Shown: positions 9,964 through 19,303 of the stretch, in pieces
Layout: the number at the start of each line of letters is the position of its first letter
How positions within the stretch are numbered: position 1 is the stretch's first letter
NCBI RefSeq assembly: GCF_013433315.1
Contig: NZ_WXVV01000005.1
Location: 186,001 to 250,000, forward strand
DNA from: Pseudomonas crudilactis
GTDB lineage: Bacteria; Pseudomonadota; Gammaproteobacteria; Pseudomonadales; Pseudomonadaceae
Direction of reading: 5' to 3'
Length of the DNA: 64,000 nt
The notes under the pieces: model-generated
Seen by the model: the letters and a program-made list of their open reading frames with translations, nothing else
The model's database searches: none
What the model was told of the DNA's origin: nothing
Made by a program: the position numbers and the translations under genes

Positions 9964-10409
9964 GGGCAGGGAGTAAAAGCGCAGAGGAGGGCATGACGCT
10001 GATCGAGGTGCTGGTCGCGTTGCTGATTCTGACGGTCGGGCTGCTGGGGGCGGCGGCGGTGCAACTGAATGCGCTGAAGTATACCGACAGCTCACGGATG
10101 ACCAGTCAGGCCAGTTTCATCGCCTACGACATGATGGACCGCATCCGCGCCAACTCCGGCGCCGACTACACCGTCACACCGCCGACCTCGGGCAATCTCA
10201 GCGTTGCACGGGATCAGGATCTCTACGACTTCACCACCAATATCATCAATTTCGGCGGTCCGACGGCGACCGGCAGCATTACCCTCAATCAACGGGTCTA
10301 CACCATCACCATCAACTGGAGCGACGCACGGGCAGCCAACACCGCCAATGCTCAACGCAGTTTTGTCCTGACCAGCCGCGCGGCTGTTGATCCTGTGGCG
10401 ACACCATGA
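9960..10409 (+). CDS. pilV: Type IV pilus minor pilin PilV
   Basis: 149 residues from the ATG that overlaps the fimU stop; an earlier in-frame start at 9921 would overlap fimU by 43 bp and is less likely. The leader EEGMTLIEVLVALLI shows a prepilin site with Met at +1 and Glu at +5, followed by the TVGLLGAAAVQL segment typical of PilV. It is a tip/priming minor pilin in the inner membrane and then in the pilus. It overlaps pilW by 4 bp. Confidence 0.9.
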   Translation: MRAGSKSAEEGMTLIEVLVALLILTVGLLGAAAVQLNALKYTDSSRMTSQASFIAYDMMDRIRANSGADYTVTPPTSGNLSVARDQDLYDFTTNIINFGGPTATGSITLNQRVYTITINWSDARAANTANAQRSFVLTSRAAVDPVATP

Positions 10410-11119
10410 CGCGCCATCAGCGGGGTTTCGGCCTGATCGAGTTGCTCATTGCCCTCGCACTGGGCTTGATCATTGTGCTGGGGGTCGTGCAGATTTTCAT
10501 TGCGGCGAAAAATACCTACGTCAGCCAGAACAGCGCCGCGGCGATGCAGGAAGACGCGCGTTTTGTGCTGAGCAAAATGATTCAGGAAATTCGCATGGTC
10601 GGGATGTTCGGCTGTCTTGGCAGCATCACCGATTCGAGCAGCGCAGGTGATTTCAACGCCTCGCAGATCACACCGATCAGTTGGGACAATGCCAGCCTCA
10701 AACTGACGCTGGTCACTGCCGATATTGGCAGCGGCGGCGGCACGCCGACCTGGACAGTGGTTTCCGATTGCCGTAACAGCGCAACGGCCTATACCGGGTT
10801 GCGATCTGCGGCGAGCGGGCAGATCGCCTTTCCGATCCGGCGTCTGATCTACAGCTTCAGCAACAATCAGATTCTCATGGGCACCGGCAGCGGCACACCG
10901 ACTCAGCAGGTGTTGGTGAACAACGTCAGTGCTTTCAACGTCACTTTTGGTCTGGCCAGCTCGGCGACGGATGTGGCGGCCTCGACGTATAGCGCCAATC
11001 CCAGTGATCCGGCACGCATTCGCAGTGTGCGCCTGAGTCTGACTCTCACCGACCCCAACAGCCGGGTCGCCACGCAAACCTTCAATGTGGTTGCCGCTTT
11101 GCGCAACCGCTTGCCGTGA
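10406..11119 (+). CDS. pilW: Type IV pilus minor pilin PilW
   Basis: 237 residues. The leader HQRGFGLIELLIALALG has Gly|Phe cleavage and Glu+5. The AAKNTYVSQNSAAAMQEDAR block followed by an FGCLGS cysteine segment is characteristic of PilW. The start codon overlaps the pilV stop in an ATGA arrangement. PilW is a larger minor pilin that joins FimU, PilV, PilX and PilE in the initiation complex with PilY1. Confidence 0.92.
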   Translation: MTRHQRGFGLIELLIALALGLIIVLGVVQIFIAAKNTYVSQNSAAAMQEDARFVLSKMIQEIRMVGMFGCLGSITDSSSAGDFNASQITPISWDNASLKLTLVTADIGSGGGTPTWTVVSDCRNSATAYTGLRSAASGQIAFPIRRLIYSFSNNQILMGTGSGTPTQQVLVNNVSAFNVTFGLASSATDVAASTYSANPSDPARIRSVRLSLTLTDPNSRVATQTFNVVAALRNRLP

Positions 11120-11130
11120 GGGCCGGGGTG

Positions 11131-11610
11131 ATGCGGATTTCTTTTCATGACCGGCAAGCGCAACGCGGCATGGCGTTGCTGGTCAGTCTGGTGTTTCTGC
11201 TGTTGCTGACGTTGATTGGTCTGTCGTCGATGCAAAGCGCCAACCTGCAGGAAAAAATGGCCGGCAGCGTGAGTTTGCGTAATCAGTCTTTTCAGACCGC
11301 CGAGGCGGCGTTGCGAGTGGGGGAGAGTGCGGTTCAGCTTGATACCTACACCTTGGCGGTGTGCAGCGGCACGACGCAATGCGCACCGCCGGCGGAATCA
11401 TCGGTGGTCAGTGCGGCGGGGCTCAATTCAACTTCGGGGGTGACGTGGATCGCTTCCGGTAATGGTTTCTATGGTGTGCAGAATATCGGCACCACACTGA
11501 CGGCTGTGAATGTACCAAGTAATATCTCGGCGACGTTGTATCGAGTCACTGCCGTCGGCATCGCCGGCACTTCGCGTAGCGTTGTGGAGAGTGTCTATGC
11601 GAAGTATTGA
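11131..11610 (+). CDS. pilX: Type IV pilus minor pilin PilX
   Basis: 159 residues from ATG 11131, which has GGGG shortly upstream. A GTG at 11116, overlapping the pilW stop, would add five residues and cannot be excluded. The leader is AQRGMALLVSLVFLLLLT: prepilin cleavage after Gly is expected, but position +5 is Val, not Glu. This matches GspK-like tip pilins, which are known to lack Glu5. The LQEKMAGSVSLRNQSFQTAEAAL stretch after the helix is the PilX N-terminal domain signature. It overlaps pilY1 by 14 bp. Confidence 0.9.
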   Translation: MRISFHDRQAQRGMALLVSLVFLLLLTLIGLSSMQSANLQEKMAGSVSLRNQSFQTAEAALRVGESAVQLDTYTLAVCSGTTQCAPPAESSVVSAAGLNSTSGVTWIASGNGFYGVQNIGTTLTAVNVPSNISATLYRVTAVGIAGTSRSVVESVYAKY

Positions 11611-14600
11611 GCGCTATGGGTCGCTGCTGTTCGGCATGCTGATGAGCTTTTATCTGGCTGCGCCGGCGTATGCGTTCACGCCGTCTGATTCGCCGCTGTT
11701 GAGTGCGGCAGCGGTGCCACCCAACGTCATGCTGCTGATCGACGACTCCGGGAGTATGAACAGCATTATTTATGCGGCCGGATTCGATCCGACGGCTGAT
11801 CGCACGCCGGCGCGGCAGTGCAACGCATTGCTCGGCTTGTGTCTGAGTTCGACGACTATCACTGGCGACACGATCTTTCTGTCGAGTCTGCCAACCTCCG
11901 GGTGCTCCGGCGGTGCCTATGCGTTCTACAACAACAGCCTGGCGCCGTTGTGCCTGAAACTGCCGGACCCGGTGGGCAGCGGCAACACACGCTATTCAGG
12001 CGATTACATTTCCTACTTGGTCAGTCTGGCAATTAACAACGGCACGCGCGATTTCACCACCGGGACGATTCCCAACGACTACCGCATCAATGTCGCGCGC
12101 AACGTCTCCACGGCATTGGTCAGCAGCAACCGCACGTTGCGTATCGGCCTGTCGACATTCAATCCGGCTACCAGCAATAACTCGGGGAATGGCGGTTTCA
12201 TCGCCCGCTCGATCAGCGATCTGTCACCGGTCAGCGGCAGCGTGACCCAGGCACAGGCCGACACCAACTACAATGCACTGATCTCCTCGATCAACGGCTT
12301 GAGCGCAGTGGCCAACACGCCATTGGCGGAAACCTATTACGAAATCACCCGCTACATGCGCGGTATGGCGCCGTACTACAACAGCACGCCGACTACCTAC
12401 ACGAGCCCGATTCAGTATCGCTGCCAGAAAAACTACGGCGTGGTGATTACCGACGGTCTACCCACTTTCGACCGAACCTTCCCGACTAACGACCCGTTGG
12501 GCGGCAGCCGTTTGCCGAACTGGGACGGCGTCAACAATGACGGCAACAATCTCAATGGTGACAACGAAGGGGACACGCTGTATCTGGATGACATCGCCAA
12601 GTTTGCCTTCGACATCGACATGCGCTCGACCGGTACCGACGCAGCGGGCAAGAGCTGGAACGCAGTGGATTTTCCCAAGCAGAATATGAACACCTACACC
12701 GTGGGCTTCACCGCCGATAACGACATGCTCTCCGATGCCGCCAGTTATGGGCTGGGCAAGTATTACCAGGCGACCGACAGTACGGGACTTAACGCCGCCT
12801 TGTCGTCGGCATTGAGTGACATCACCTCCAAGGCCGGCTCCGGCGGCGCAGGCGTTGCCAGTGGAACTACGCTAACCACTAGCAGCAGTTTTTATCAAAC
12901 CACTTATGACCCCAAGGACTGGCGCGGCACGATCAAGTCGTTCGGCTTCACCTCGACCGGGACGGTCAATACCTCGACGGCGCAGTGGACGACCGACACC
13001 ACCATCGTGCCATCCGCCACCGCCGCGACCTTTCAGTCGTGGAACACGCTGAGCAACGCAGCGGTAACCCTAGCTTACGGCAACTTTTCCCCGGCCCAGC
13101 AGACCACGCTTAGTCAGGGATTGCCAACCGGCATCAGCGGCATTGATCTGGTGGAGTGGAGCAAGGGCACGAACAAGACCGGGCTGAAAGTGCGCAGTGT
13201 GCTGCTCGGCGACATCATCAATTCGCCGCTGGTGCTGGCGTCGCCATCAGACAAAACCGCCTCCGATCTTTCCGGGGACACCAGCTACAGCACTTATCTG
13301 GCCACCAAGGCTGCGAATATGAACACCAGCCTGGTGGTCAACGCCAACGATGGTTTCGTCAACGTGATCAATTCGGCGAACGGTACTCGCCGTTACGCCT
13401 ACATGCCGTCCAGTGTGCTGCCGTCATTGCGCCTGATCGCTGACACCAACTACGTCAACGGTGTGAGCCACAAGTTTTTGGTGGACGGTCAGGTTGGGGT
13501 ATTCGACGCGCAGTCCGGCACTGCGTGGAAAACCCTGGCCATTGGCGGCACCGGAGCCGGGGGTAAAACATTCTACGGGTTGCAACTGTTTGATGCGTCT
13601 GCGGGCAATGTGATCAAGGCGTTGTGGGAAGTCAGTGCGCCGGCCACCGCCAGTGCTGCGAACGCATTCAATGATCTGGGGTATGCCTACGCCCGTCCGG
13701 AAGTGGCACGCTTGGCCAATGGTCGCTGGGCGGCATTCATTGCCAACGGCTACGGCAGCAATTCAGGCGTGGCAGCCCTGTATGTACTGGATGCGCTGGA
13801 CGGTTCGCTGATCAGGAAAATCGTTATCGACAGCACGGAAACCACCAACGGTTTGTCGTCGGTGAAACTCAAGGTCAACTCTTCGAATGTGGTGCAGGCC
13901 GCTTACGGTGGCGACTTGAAGGGGCGGTTATGGAAGTTCGACCTGAGTGCCACGTCCTCTGATAGTTGGGGCGTGGCGTTTTCCGGCAAGCCACTGTTCA
14001 CCACGGCGGGCGGGGCGACTCAACCGATCACCGCGCAGCCGTTACTGGCGGATAACGCGCTGGGCGGCAAACAGGTCTTCGTCGGTACCGGCAAGTTCAA
14101 CGAAACGGCCGACAAGACCAACAAGGATTTGCAGGCGTTCTATTCCGTGTGGGACGCCGATGGAGGTTCTGGTCAACTGACTGTCAGCAGTTTGCAGTCG
14201 CAGGCGATCACCGGATCATTCACCGGCAGCTCTGGACAGTTTCTGACCACAACGCAGAATGACACGACGTATCCGGCGGAGAAGGGTTGGTATCTTCCGC
14301 TGGTGTACAACAACGTGCTGACCGGCGAGCGGGTGATCAATCAGGCGAGTATCGTGCTGGGCCGTATTGTCTTTACCACGGCGAGTGTTGATACCACTGA
14401 TCCCTGTGCGAGTTTTGGTACCGGCAAACTGGTCGAACTGGATGCGTTCAGCGGTAAGATGCTCAATTACGCCGTGCTGGACACCAGCTCTGACGGTTTG
14501 GTCGACAGCAATGACTCGATCTCCAGCGGAGTGATATTCACCGGTGGCATTCCGACCCTGAACTTCGTCTCCAGCGACGGCAAGCGCAAGGGGACGACCG

Positions 14601-14680
14601 ACACCAGTGGCACCATCACGATCATTGTGGAGAAGGGCGGCGGCGGCAGTCGTCGTATCATGTGGCGACAAATACAGTAA
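11597..14680 (+). CDS. pilY1: Type IV pilus tip-associated adhesin/biogenesis protein PilY1
   Basis: 1027 residues from the ATG that overlaps the pilX end. It has a signal peptide ending near AAPAYA, then a von Willebrand A-like region whose MIDAS motif is visible as LLIDDSGSMNS around residue 50. A long middle part and the C-terminal PilY1 beta-propeller follow, with repeated GGT/DLKGRLWKFDL blades and a Ca-binding-like DTSSDGLVDSND loop near residue 962. PilY1 sits at the pilus tip, promotes extension and acts as adhesin/mechanosensor in P. aeruginosa. It is somewhat shorter than that protein. The end RRIMWRQIQ is the usual PilY1 terminus. Confidence 0.95.
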   Translation: MRSIERYGSLLFGMLMSFYLAAPAYAFTPSDSPLLSAAAVPPNVMLLIDDSGSMNSIIYAAGFDPTADRTPARQCNALLGLCLSSTTITGDTIFLSSLPTSGCSGGAYAFYNNSLAPLCLKLPDPVGSGNTRYSGDYISYLVSLAINNGTRDFTTGTIPNDYRINVARNVSTALVSSNRTLRIGLSTFNPATSNNSGNGGFIARSISDLSPVSGSVTQAQADTNYNALISSINGLSAVANTPLAETYYEITRYMRGMAPYYNSTPTTYTSPIQYRCQKNYGVVITDGLPTFDRTFPTNDPLGGSRLPNWDGVNNDGNNLNGDNEGDTLYLDDIAKFAFDIDMRSTGTDAAGKSWNAVDFPKQNMNTYTVGFTADNDMLSDAASYGLGKYYQATDSTGLNAALSSALSDITSKAGSGGAGVASGTTLTTSSSFYQTTYDPKDWRGTIKSFGFTSTGTVNTSTAQWTTDTTIVPSATAATFQSWNTLSNAAVTLAYGNFSPAQQTTLSQGLPTGISGIDLVEWSKGTNKTGLKVRSVLLGDIINSPLVLASPSDKTASDLSGDTSYSTYLATKAANMNTSLVVNANDGFVNVINSANGTRRYAYMPSSVLPSLRLIADTNYVNGVSHKFLVDGQVGVFDAQSGTAWKTLAIGGTGAGGKTFYGLQLFDASAGNVIKALWEVSAPATASAANAFNDLGYAYARPEVARLANGRWAAFIANGYGSNSGVAALYVLDALDGSLIRKIVIDSTETTNGLSSVKLKVNSSNVVQAAYGGDLKGRLWKFDLSATSSDSWGVAFSGKPLFTTAGGATQPITAQPLLADNALGGKQVFVGTGKFNETADKTNKDLQAFYSVWDADGGSGQLTVSSLQSQAITGSFTGSSGQFLTTTQNDTTYPAEKGWYLPLVYNNVLTGERVINQASIVLGRIVFTTASVDTTDPCASFGTGKLVELDAFSGKMLNYAVLDTSSDGLVDSNDSISSGVIFTGGIPTLNFVSSDGKRKGTTDTSGTITIIVEKGGGGSRRIMWRQIQ

Positions 14681-14695
14681 GCGAGAGTTTGAGGC

Positions 14696-15097
14696 ATGCG
14701 CAGATTCAACCGAGGTTTCACCCTGATCGAAATCATGATCGTGATTGCGATCATCGGGATCGTTATCACCATCGCTGCACCGAGCTATACCGAGTACCTG
14801 AAAAAGGGCCGTCGCGCCGAAGTGGTGTCACTGCTCTCGGAGCAAGCGCAGAGCCTCGAGCGTTTCTACACCAAGAACAATGTCTACACCGGTATCACCG
14901 GACTCAGCACGGGCAATGATTTCTACACCCTCACCCCGACCATCGCTGACCAGACCTTCCTGCTGACCGCTACCCGTAAAACGGGTACCTCCATGGCCAC
15001 CGACAAGTGCGGGGATTTCACCCTGACCAACACCGGTATCCGCAGCATGAACAACGCGACCACCGGGCTGACCACCAAGGATTGCTGGGGCCGCTGA
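14696..15097 (+). CDS. pilE: Type IV pilus minor pilin PilE
   Basis: 133 residues beginning MRRFNRGFTLIEIMIVIAII, a canonical prepilin leader with Gly|Phe cleavage and Glu+5. The sequence YLKKGRRAEVVSLLSEQAQ is typical of PilE, and the C-terminal DKCGDF...KDCWGR gives the two cysteines of the pilin D-loop. It follows pilY1 by 15 bp and closes the minor-pilin operon, with no obvious terminator before thiO. It is a minor rather than major pilin, because pilA is separately identified next to pilB. Confidence 0.92.
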   Translation: MRRFNRGFTLIEIMIVIAIIGIVITIAAPSYTEYLKKGRRAEVVSLLSEQAQSLERFYTKNNVYTGITGLSTGNDFYTLTPTIADQTFLLTATRKTGTSMATDKCGDFTLTNTGIRSMNNATTGLTTKDCWGR

Positions 15098-15154
15098 GGC
15101 GCTTTCTTTCGAGTGCCTTTTGCGCTCGCTGTCTTTTTTACGGTTGGAACAAAC

Positions 15155-16255
15155 ATGACCAGGCAACAGCAAGTGGTGATTGTCGGTGGCGGGGTGATTG
15201 GCCTGCTGACCGCCTACAACCTCGCCTCCGAAGTATGCAGCGTGGTGCTGCTCGATCGCTCGAACCTCGGCCAGGAATCGTCCTGGGCGGGCGGCGGTAT
15301 CGTTTCGCCGTTGTATCCGTGGCGCTATAGCCCGGCGGTTACCGCACTGGCGCACTGGTCGCAGGACTTTTATCCACAGCTCGGCGAGCGTTTGTTTGCC
15401 GATACCGGGGTTGATCCTGAAGTTCATACCACCGGCCTGTACTGGCTGGACCTGGACGATGAAGCCGAGGCACTGGCGTGGGCCGAGCGAGAAAATCGCC
15501 CGCTACGGGCTGTGGATATCTCGGCGGCGCATGACGCGGTGCCGGTGCTTGGCGGCGGTTTCTCCCGGGCGATTTACATGGCTGATGTCGCCAACGTACG
15601 CAATCCGCGACTGGTGAAATCACTGAAAGCGGCATTGCAGGCACTGCCGAACGTGACGATTCACGAACAGTGCGAAGTCAGCGCGTTTGTCCGTGAGGGC
15701 GCGCAGGTCGTCGGCGTCGAAACCTCCAGCGGTGTGATCAAAGGTGATCAGGTCGTGCTGACGGCCGGTGCGTGGAGCGGCGATCTACTCAAGACGCTGG
15801 ATCTGACGCTGCCGGTCGAACCTGTCAAAGGGCAGATGATTCTCTACAAGTGCGCGGCGGATTTTCTGCCTAGCATGGTTTTGGCCAAGGGGCGTTATGC
15901 GATCCCGCGTCGCGACGGCCACATTCTGATTGGCAGCACGCTGGAGCACGAAGGCTACGACAAGACGCCGACCGATGTGGCACTGGAAAGTCTCAAGGCT
16001 TCGGCAGTGGAGTTATTGCCAGCGTTGGCCGATGCCGAAGTGGTCGGGCACTGGGCAGGGTTGCGCCCGGGATCGCCGGAGGGCATTCCGTACATTGGCC
16101 GGGTGCCGGGGTTTGACGGGTTGTGGTTGAACTGCGGGCATTACCGCAATGGGCTGGTGCTGGCGCCGGCGTCGTGCCAGCTGTTTGCCGATGTGATGCT
16201 GGGAAGGGCGCCGATTATTGATCCAGCGCCGTATGCGCCTGAAGGCCGCATTTAG
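15155..16255 (+). CDS. thiO: Glycine oxidase ThiO
   Basis: 366 residues from ATG 15155; an upstream extension in frame lacks a credible start. A Rossmann FAD motif opens the protein (VVIVGGGVIGLLTAYNLA), followed by SSWAGGGIVSPLYPWRY, typical of ThiO. A C-terminal GLRPGSPEGIPYIG / CGHYRNGLVLAP flavin-contact segment closes it. ThiO oxidises glycine to the imine used for the thiazole of thiamine. It lies 57 bp after pilE, is unrelated to pilus function, and converges on pilR. Confidence 0.93.
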   Translation: MTRQQQVVIVGGGVIGLLTAYNLASEVCSVVLLDRSNLGQESSWAGGGIVSPLYPWRYSPAVTALAHWSQDFYPQLGERLFADTGVDPEVHTTGLYWLDLDDEAEALAWAERENRPLRAVDISAAHDAVPVLGGGFSRAIYMADVANVRNPRLVKSLKAALQALPNVTIHEQCEVSAFVREGAQVVGVETSSGVIKGDQVVLTAGAWSGDLLKTLDLTLPVEPVKGQMILYKCAADFLPSMVLAKGRYAIPRRDGHILIGSTLEHEGYDKTPTDVALESLKASAVELLPALADAEVVGHWAGLRPGSPEGIPYIGRVPGFDGLWLNCGHYRNGLVLAPASCQLFADVMLGRAPIIDPAPYAPEGRI

Positions 16256-16280
16256 TCAGATATTTCTCTGGTGCCTGGCA

Positions 16281-16366
16281 GGCCGCTTTCGCGAGCAGGC
16301 TCGCTCCCACAGTTGATCTTTGTCGTTCACAAAATCCAATGTGGGAGCGAGCCTGCTCGCGAAGGG
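16281..16366. repeat. REP pair (TGTGGGAG ends inward)
   Basis: Two REP units in the opposite arrangement to most others here. The left unit reads CGCGAGCAGGCTCGCTCCCA and the right unit TGTGGGAGCGAGCCTGCTCG, so the GTGGGAG ends face each other across a 27-bp spacer. It lies between the convergent genes thiO and pilR. Confidence 0.88.
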
Positions 16367-16370
16367 GTCC

Positions 16371-17717
16371 TTAATCCAGTCCCAGTTTCTTCAGCCGATA
16401 GCGCATCGACCGAAACGAAAGACTCAAGCGCTGCGCCGCCGCCGTGCGATTCCAGCGTGTTTCTTCCAGCGCCTGCAAGATCAGCTTCCTCTCGACGTTC
16501 TCCAGATAATCTTCCAGATTGTCGATCTGCGTCAGATCGGCAATCCCGCCGTCCGCCGCGCAGTTGCCTTCGCTCAGACGTAAATCTTCAGCCTCGATCG
16601 TGCGGTTTTCACACAAGGTGTGTGCCCGCTCAAGCACGTTCTCCAGCTCCCGCACATTCCCCGGAAACCGGTAATTCTTCAACGCTTCCAGCGCCTGTGG
16701 ATGAAGGCGCGCAACGGGCTGAGCACTGTCCTTGGCCAAACGCTTGAGCATATTGGCCGCCAGCACTTCAATGTCATCACGGCGCTCACGCAGGGGCGGC
16801 ACGCGCAATTCAATCACGTTCAGGCGGTAGTAAAGATCCTGACGAAAGCGTTCGGCCGCGACCTCTGCATCGAGATCCTTGTGGGTGGCGCAAAGAATCC
16901 GCACATCGACCACGCTTTCCTGCTGGCCGCCGACACTGCGCACGGCTTTTTCCTGAATCGCGCGCAGTAACTTCACCTGCATCGACAACGGCAAGTCCGC
17001 CACTTCATCGAGAAACAACGTGCCGCCATGGGCTGCCTGAAATAACCCGGGCTTGTCCTCGACCGCGCCGGTGAAACTGCCTTTACGATGGCCGAAAAAC
17101 TCGCTTTCCATCAGTTCCGTCGGGATCGCTCCGCAGTTCACCGGTACGAACGGCTGGCTGGCGCGCGGCCCCTGTTCATGAATCAGCCGCGCAACCAGTT
17201 CCTTGCCACTGCCCGATTCGCCGCTGATGTACACCGGCGCCTGACTGCGAGCGAGTTTGTCGATTTGCTTGCGCAGAATGCGCATCGGTGGCGAATCACC
17301 GAGCAAGCGCCGATCGATGGAGGTAAAGCTGCCTCCCGCCGCCGGCATACGCAGGGCGGTGCCGACCAGTTCGCGCAAACGAGTGAGGTCCACCGGTTTG
17401 GTGAGGAAGTCGAAAGCACCTGCTTTCAAAGCGTTGATGGCCGTTTCCAGGCTGCCATAGGCGGTGATCATCGCCACCGGCAGTTGTGAATAGCGTTGCT
17501 GGATGTGCTGCACCAACTCTAGCCCGGTACCATCGGGCAGGCGCATGTCTGTCAGGCACAGATCGAATTTCTCGCGGTCCAGCAGCGCTTGGGCTTCAGC
17601 CAGATTACGCGCGCTGTAGGTGTCGAGTTTCATCCGTCCCAGGGTGATTTCCAGGAGTTCGCGGATATCCGGTTCGTCGTCGACGATAAGAATTTTTTGC
17701 CGTGGGCTCGTGTTCAA
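16371..17717 (-). CDS. pilR: Sigma-54 response regulator PilR
   Basis: 448 residues. The receiver domain has DDEPD and the phospho-acceptor Asp57 in LCLTDMRLPDG. The AAA+ domain has Walker A GESGSGKE, the sigma-54 contact loop KGSFTGA and a Walker B LFLDEVADL. A Fis-type helix-turn-helix ends the protein (WNRTAAAQRLSLSFRSMRYR). PilR activates pilA with RpoN. The start is TTG at 17717, overlapping the pilS stop as TTGA; it gives NTSPRQKILIVDDE at the proper distance from the domain. No ATG or GTG start fits as well. pilA, its expected target, lies 20 kb away. Confidence 0.95.
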   Translation of the reverse strand: MNTSPRQKILIVDDEPDIRELLEITLGRMKLDTYSARNLAEAQALLDREKFDLCLTDMRLPDGTGLELVQHIQQRYSQLPVAMITAYGSLETAINALKAGAFDFLTKPVDLTRLRELVGTALRMPAAGGSFTSIDRRLLGDSPPMRILRKQIDKLARSQAPVYISGESGSGKELVARLIHEQGPRASQPFVPVNCGAIPTELMESEFFGHRKGSFTGAVEDKPGLFQAAHGGTLFLDEVADLPLSMQVKLLRAIQEKAVRSVGGQQESVVDVRILCATHKDLDAEVAAERFRQDLYYRLNVIELRVPPLRERRDDIEVLAANMLKRLAKDSAQPVARLHPQALEALKNYRFPGNVRELENVLERAHTLCENRTIEAEDLRLSEGNCAADGGIADLTQIDNLEDYLENVERKLILQALEETRWNRTAAAQRLSLSFRSMRYRLKKLGLD

Positions 17718-19303
17718 CTTTGTTTCCGTCCGTGAGCAAAGGTGATGCGAAAGCAGCCGCCGCCTTGGCGTGATTGAAAGTCTAGGCGCGCTTGGTTGCT
17801 TTCGCACAGCTCACGGGACAGATAAAGCCCAAGGCCGGTGCCCTGGCTGCTGGTGGTGAAAAACGGTTCGAACAGATGCGTCTGTTCATCGGCCGGGACG
17901 CCGGGGCCGTTGTCCTGCACTTCGACGACCGCCAACTGGCTGTCGGGATCGCTGAACAGGGCCAGCCAGACTTGCGCCTGATCGTGCAGCAGGGCGCTGT
18001 GGCGCCAGCCGTTGCGTAACAGATTGTCGAGAATCTGCGTGAGCTGGTTGGGGTCCATCAGCGTGGTGAAGTCCCCCGAATTGATCCGCAGATGAATTTC
18101 CTGGCGCTCGGAGGCCTGTTCGCGGCTTTCGGCAACGAAGTTTTCCAGCCACGGCTTGAGATCCAGCCGTTGCGGCGCGCTCTGTTGGCGGCGGGACAAT
18201 TGCAGGACGTTTTCGATGACTCGGTTCATGCGCTGGGAGTGGTCTTGAATAATCTGTGTCAGACGTCGATCCGCGCCATCGAGTTCCTCGGATTCAGCCA
18301 ATAGCTGCGCGGCATGACTGATGGCACCCAGCGGATTGCGAATTTCGTGGGAGATCCCAGCGGTCAGTCGCCCCAGCGCAGCCAGTTTCAATTGCTGAGC
18401 TTGTTGGCTGATTTGCGCGAGGTCTTCGAGAAACACCAGGGTTTGCTGGTTTGGGCTTTGTTCGAGGGCGATGAAACTCGGTTGCAGCTCGAGGCCATTG
18501 CCGGGGATTTTCAGGCTCTGTGGGCGCAAGGTCGGGTTGTTCATCCACAGTTGCAGGCGCTCGACCAGCGCCGGCGAATAGTCATCGATCCGGTGTCCTT
18601 GAAGATGCGATTGCGCGAGAAGGGTTTGCGCGCTGTGGTTGGCCAACTGCACCCGATGCGCCTCGTCGAGCACGAGAATGCCGGTGCGCATGCGTTGCAG
18701 GATCAGCGCGTTGAGAGCTTCGAGGCCGACGACTTCGCTGGCGCGTTTTTCGGCGAGTGTTTCGCTGACTTCGAGGCGACTGATCAGCCCTTGCACCAGC
18801 AACGACGCGGCAAAACACAGTGCACCGAGGGTGCCGGCCTGCAGGTATTCATTGGCGCTCAGGGGGTGGTTGAAACTCAACAGAAAACTCGAACCAACGA
18901 TGCCCAGAGCACCGATCGCGGCAATCAACAGGCCGATGCGCCGCCGCAGCAGGGTGTTGCTGATCGCCACCGAGACAATCAGCAGATTGCCCAGGGCACT
19001 GCCAACGCCACCGGCAGCGAAGAACAATCCGCATAAAAGCAGGACATCGACGAGGGCCAGACTGAACAGTTGCGCTGGCCGTCGGGTGTTCTCAAGGAAT
19101 ACCACCAACAGAATGTTGAGAATCAGGTACAGCCAACTGCCGCCGCGCAGCAATTCGTCGTTGGCCGACGTCAGCAGGCGGTTGTCCATGTTGCTGGAGA
19201 TCAGCAACACCAGCGTGATACCGACGCTTAAACGGTAGAGATGATAAAGGCGCAGCAGGCGCTGCGCCTGTTTGCTGTCGGCGCTGGAGGCCTCAGCGAT
19301 CAC
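17714..19303 (-). CDS. pilS: Sensor histidine kinase PilS
   Basis: 529 residues from the GTG at 19303. Six hydrophobic segments occupy the first 180 residues, then a PAS-like linker (ILVLDEAHRVQLAN). The phosphorylated His is in GISHEIRNPLGA, and the ATPase domain has DNLLRNGWRHS, DNGPG and GTGLGLYLSREL. With this start the His is residue 319, the number used for P. aeruginosa PilS, which supports the choice; TTG 19324 and GTG 19309 are alternatives. PilS senses membrane pilin and signals PilR. Its start overlaps the upstream PP0621-like gene by 11 bp and its stop overlaps pilR. Confidence 0.93.
   Translation of the reverse strand: MIAEASSADSKQAQRLLRLYHLYRLSVGITLVLLISSNMDNRLLTSANDELLRGGSWLYLILNILLVVFLENTRRPAQLFSLALVDVLLLCGLFFAAGGVGSALGNLLIVSVAISNTLLRRRIGLLIAAIGALGIVGSSFLLSFNHPLSANEYLQAGTLGALCFAASLLVQGLISRLEVSETLAEKRASEVVGLEALNALILQRMRTGILVLDEAHRVQLANHSAQTLLAQSHLQGHRIDDYSPALVERLQLWMNNPTLRPQSLKIPGNGLELQPSFIALEQSPNQQTLVFLEDLAQISQQAQQLKLAALGRLTAGISHEIRNPLGAISHAAQLLAESEELDGADRRLTQIIQDHSQRMNRVIENVLQLSRRQQSAPQRLDLKPWLENFVAESREQASERQEIHLRINSGDFTTLMDPNQLTQILDNLLRNGWRHSALLHDQAQVWLALFSDPDSQLAVVEVQDNGPGVPADEQTHLFEPFFTTSSQGTGLGLYLSRELCESNQARLDFQSRQGGGCFRITFAHGRKQS

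Noticed and set aside
16271..16747. Forward open frame through the REP pair and the end of pilR
   Set aside because: It consists of translated REP sequence followed by antisense of pilR; no homology or ribosome site.
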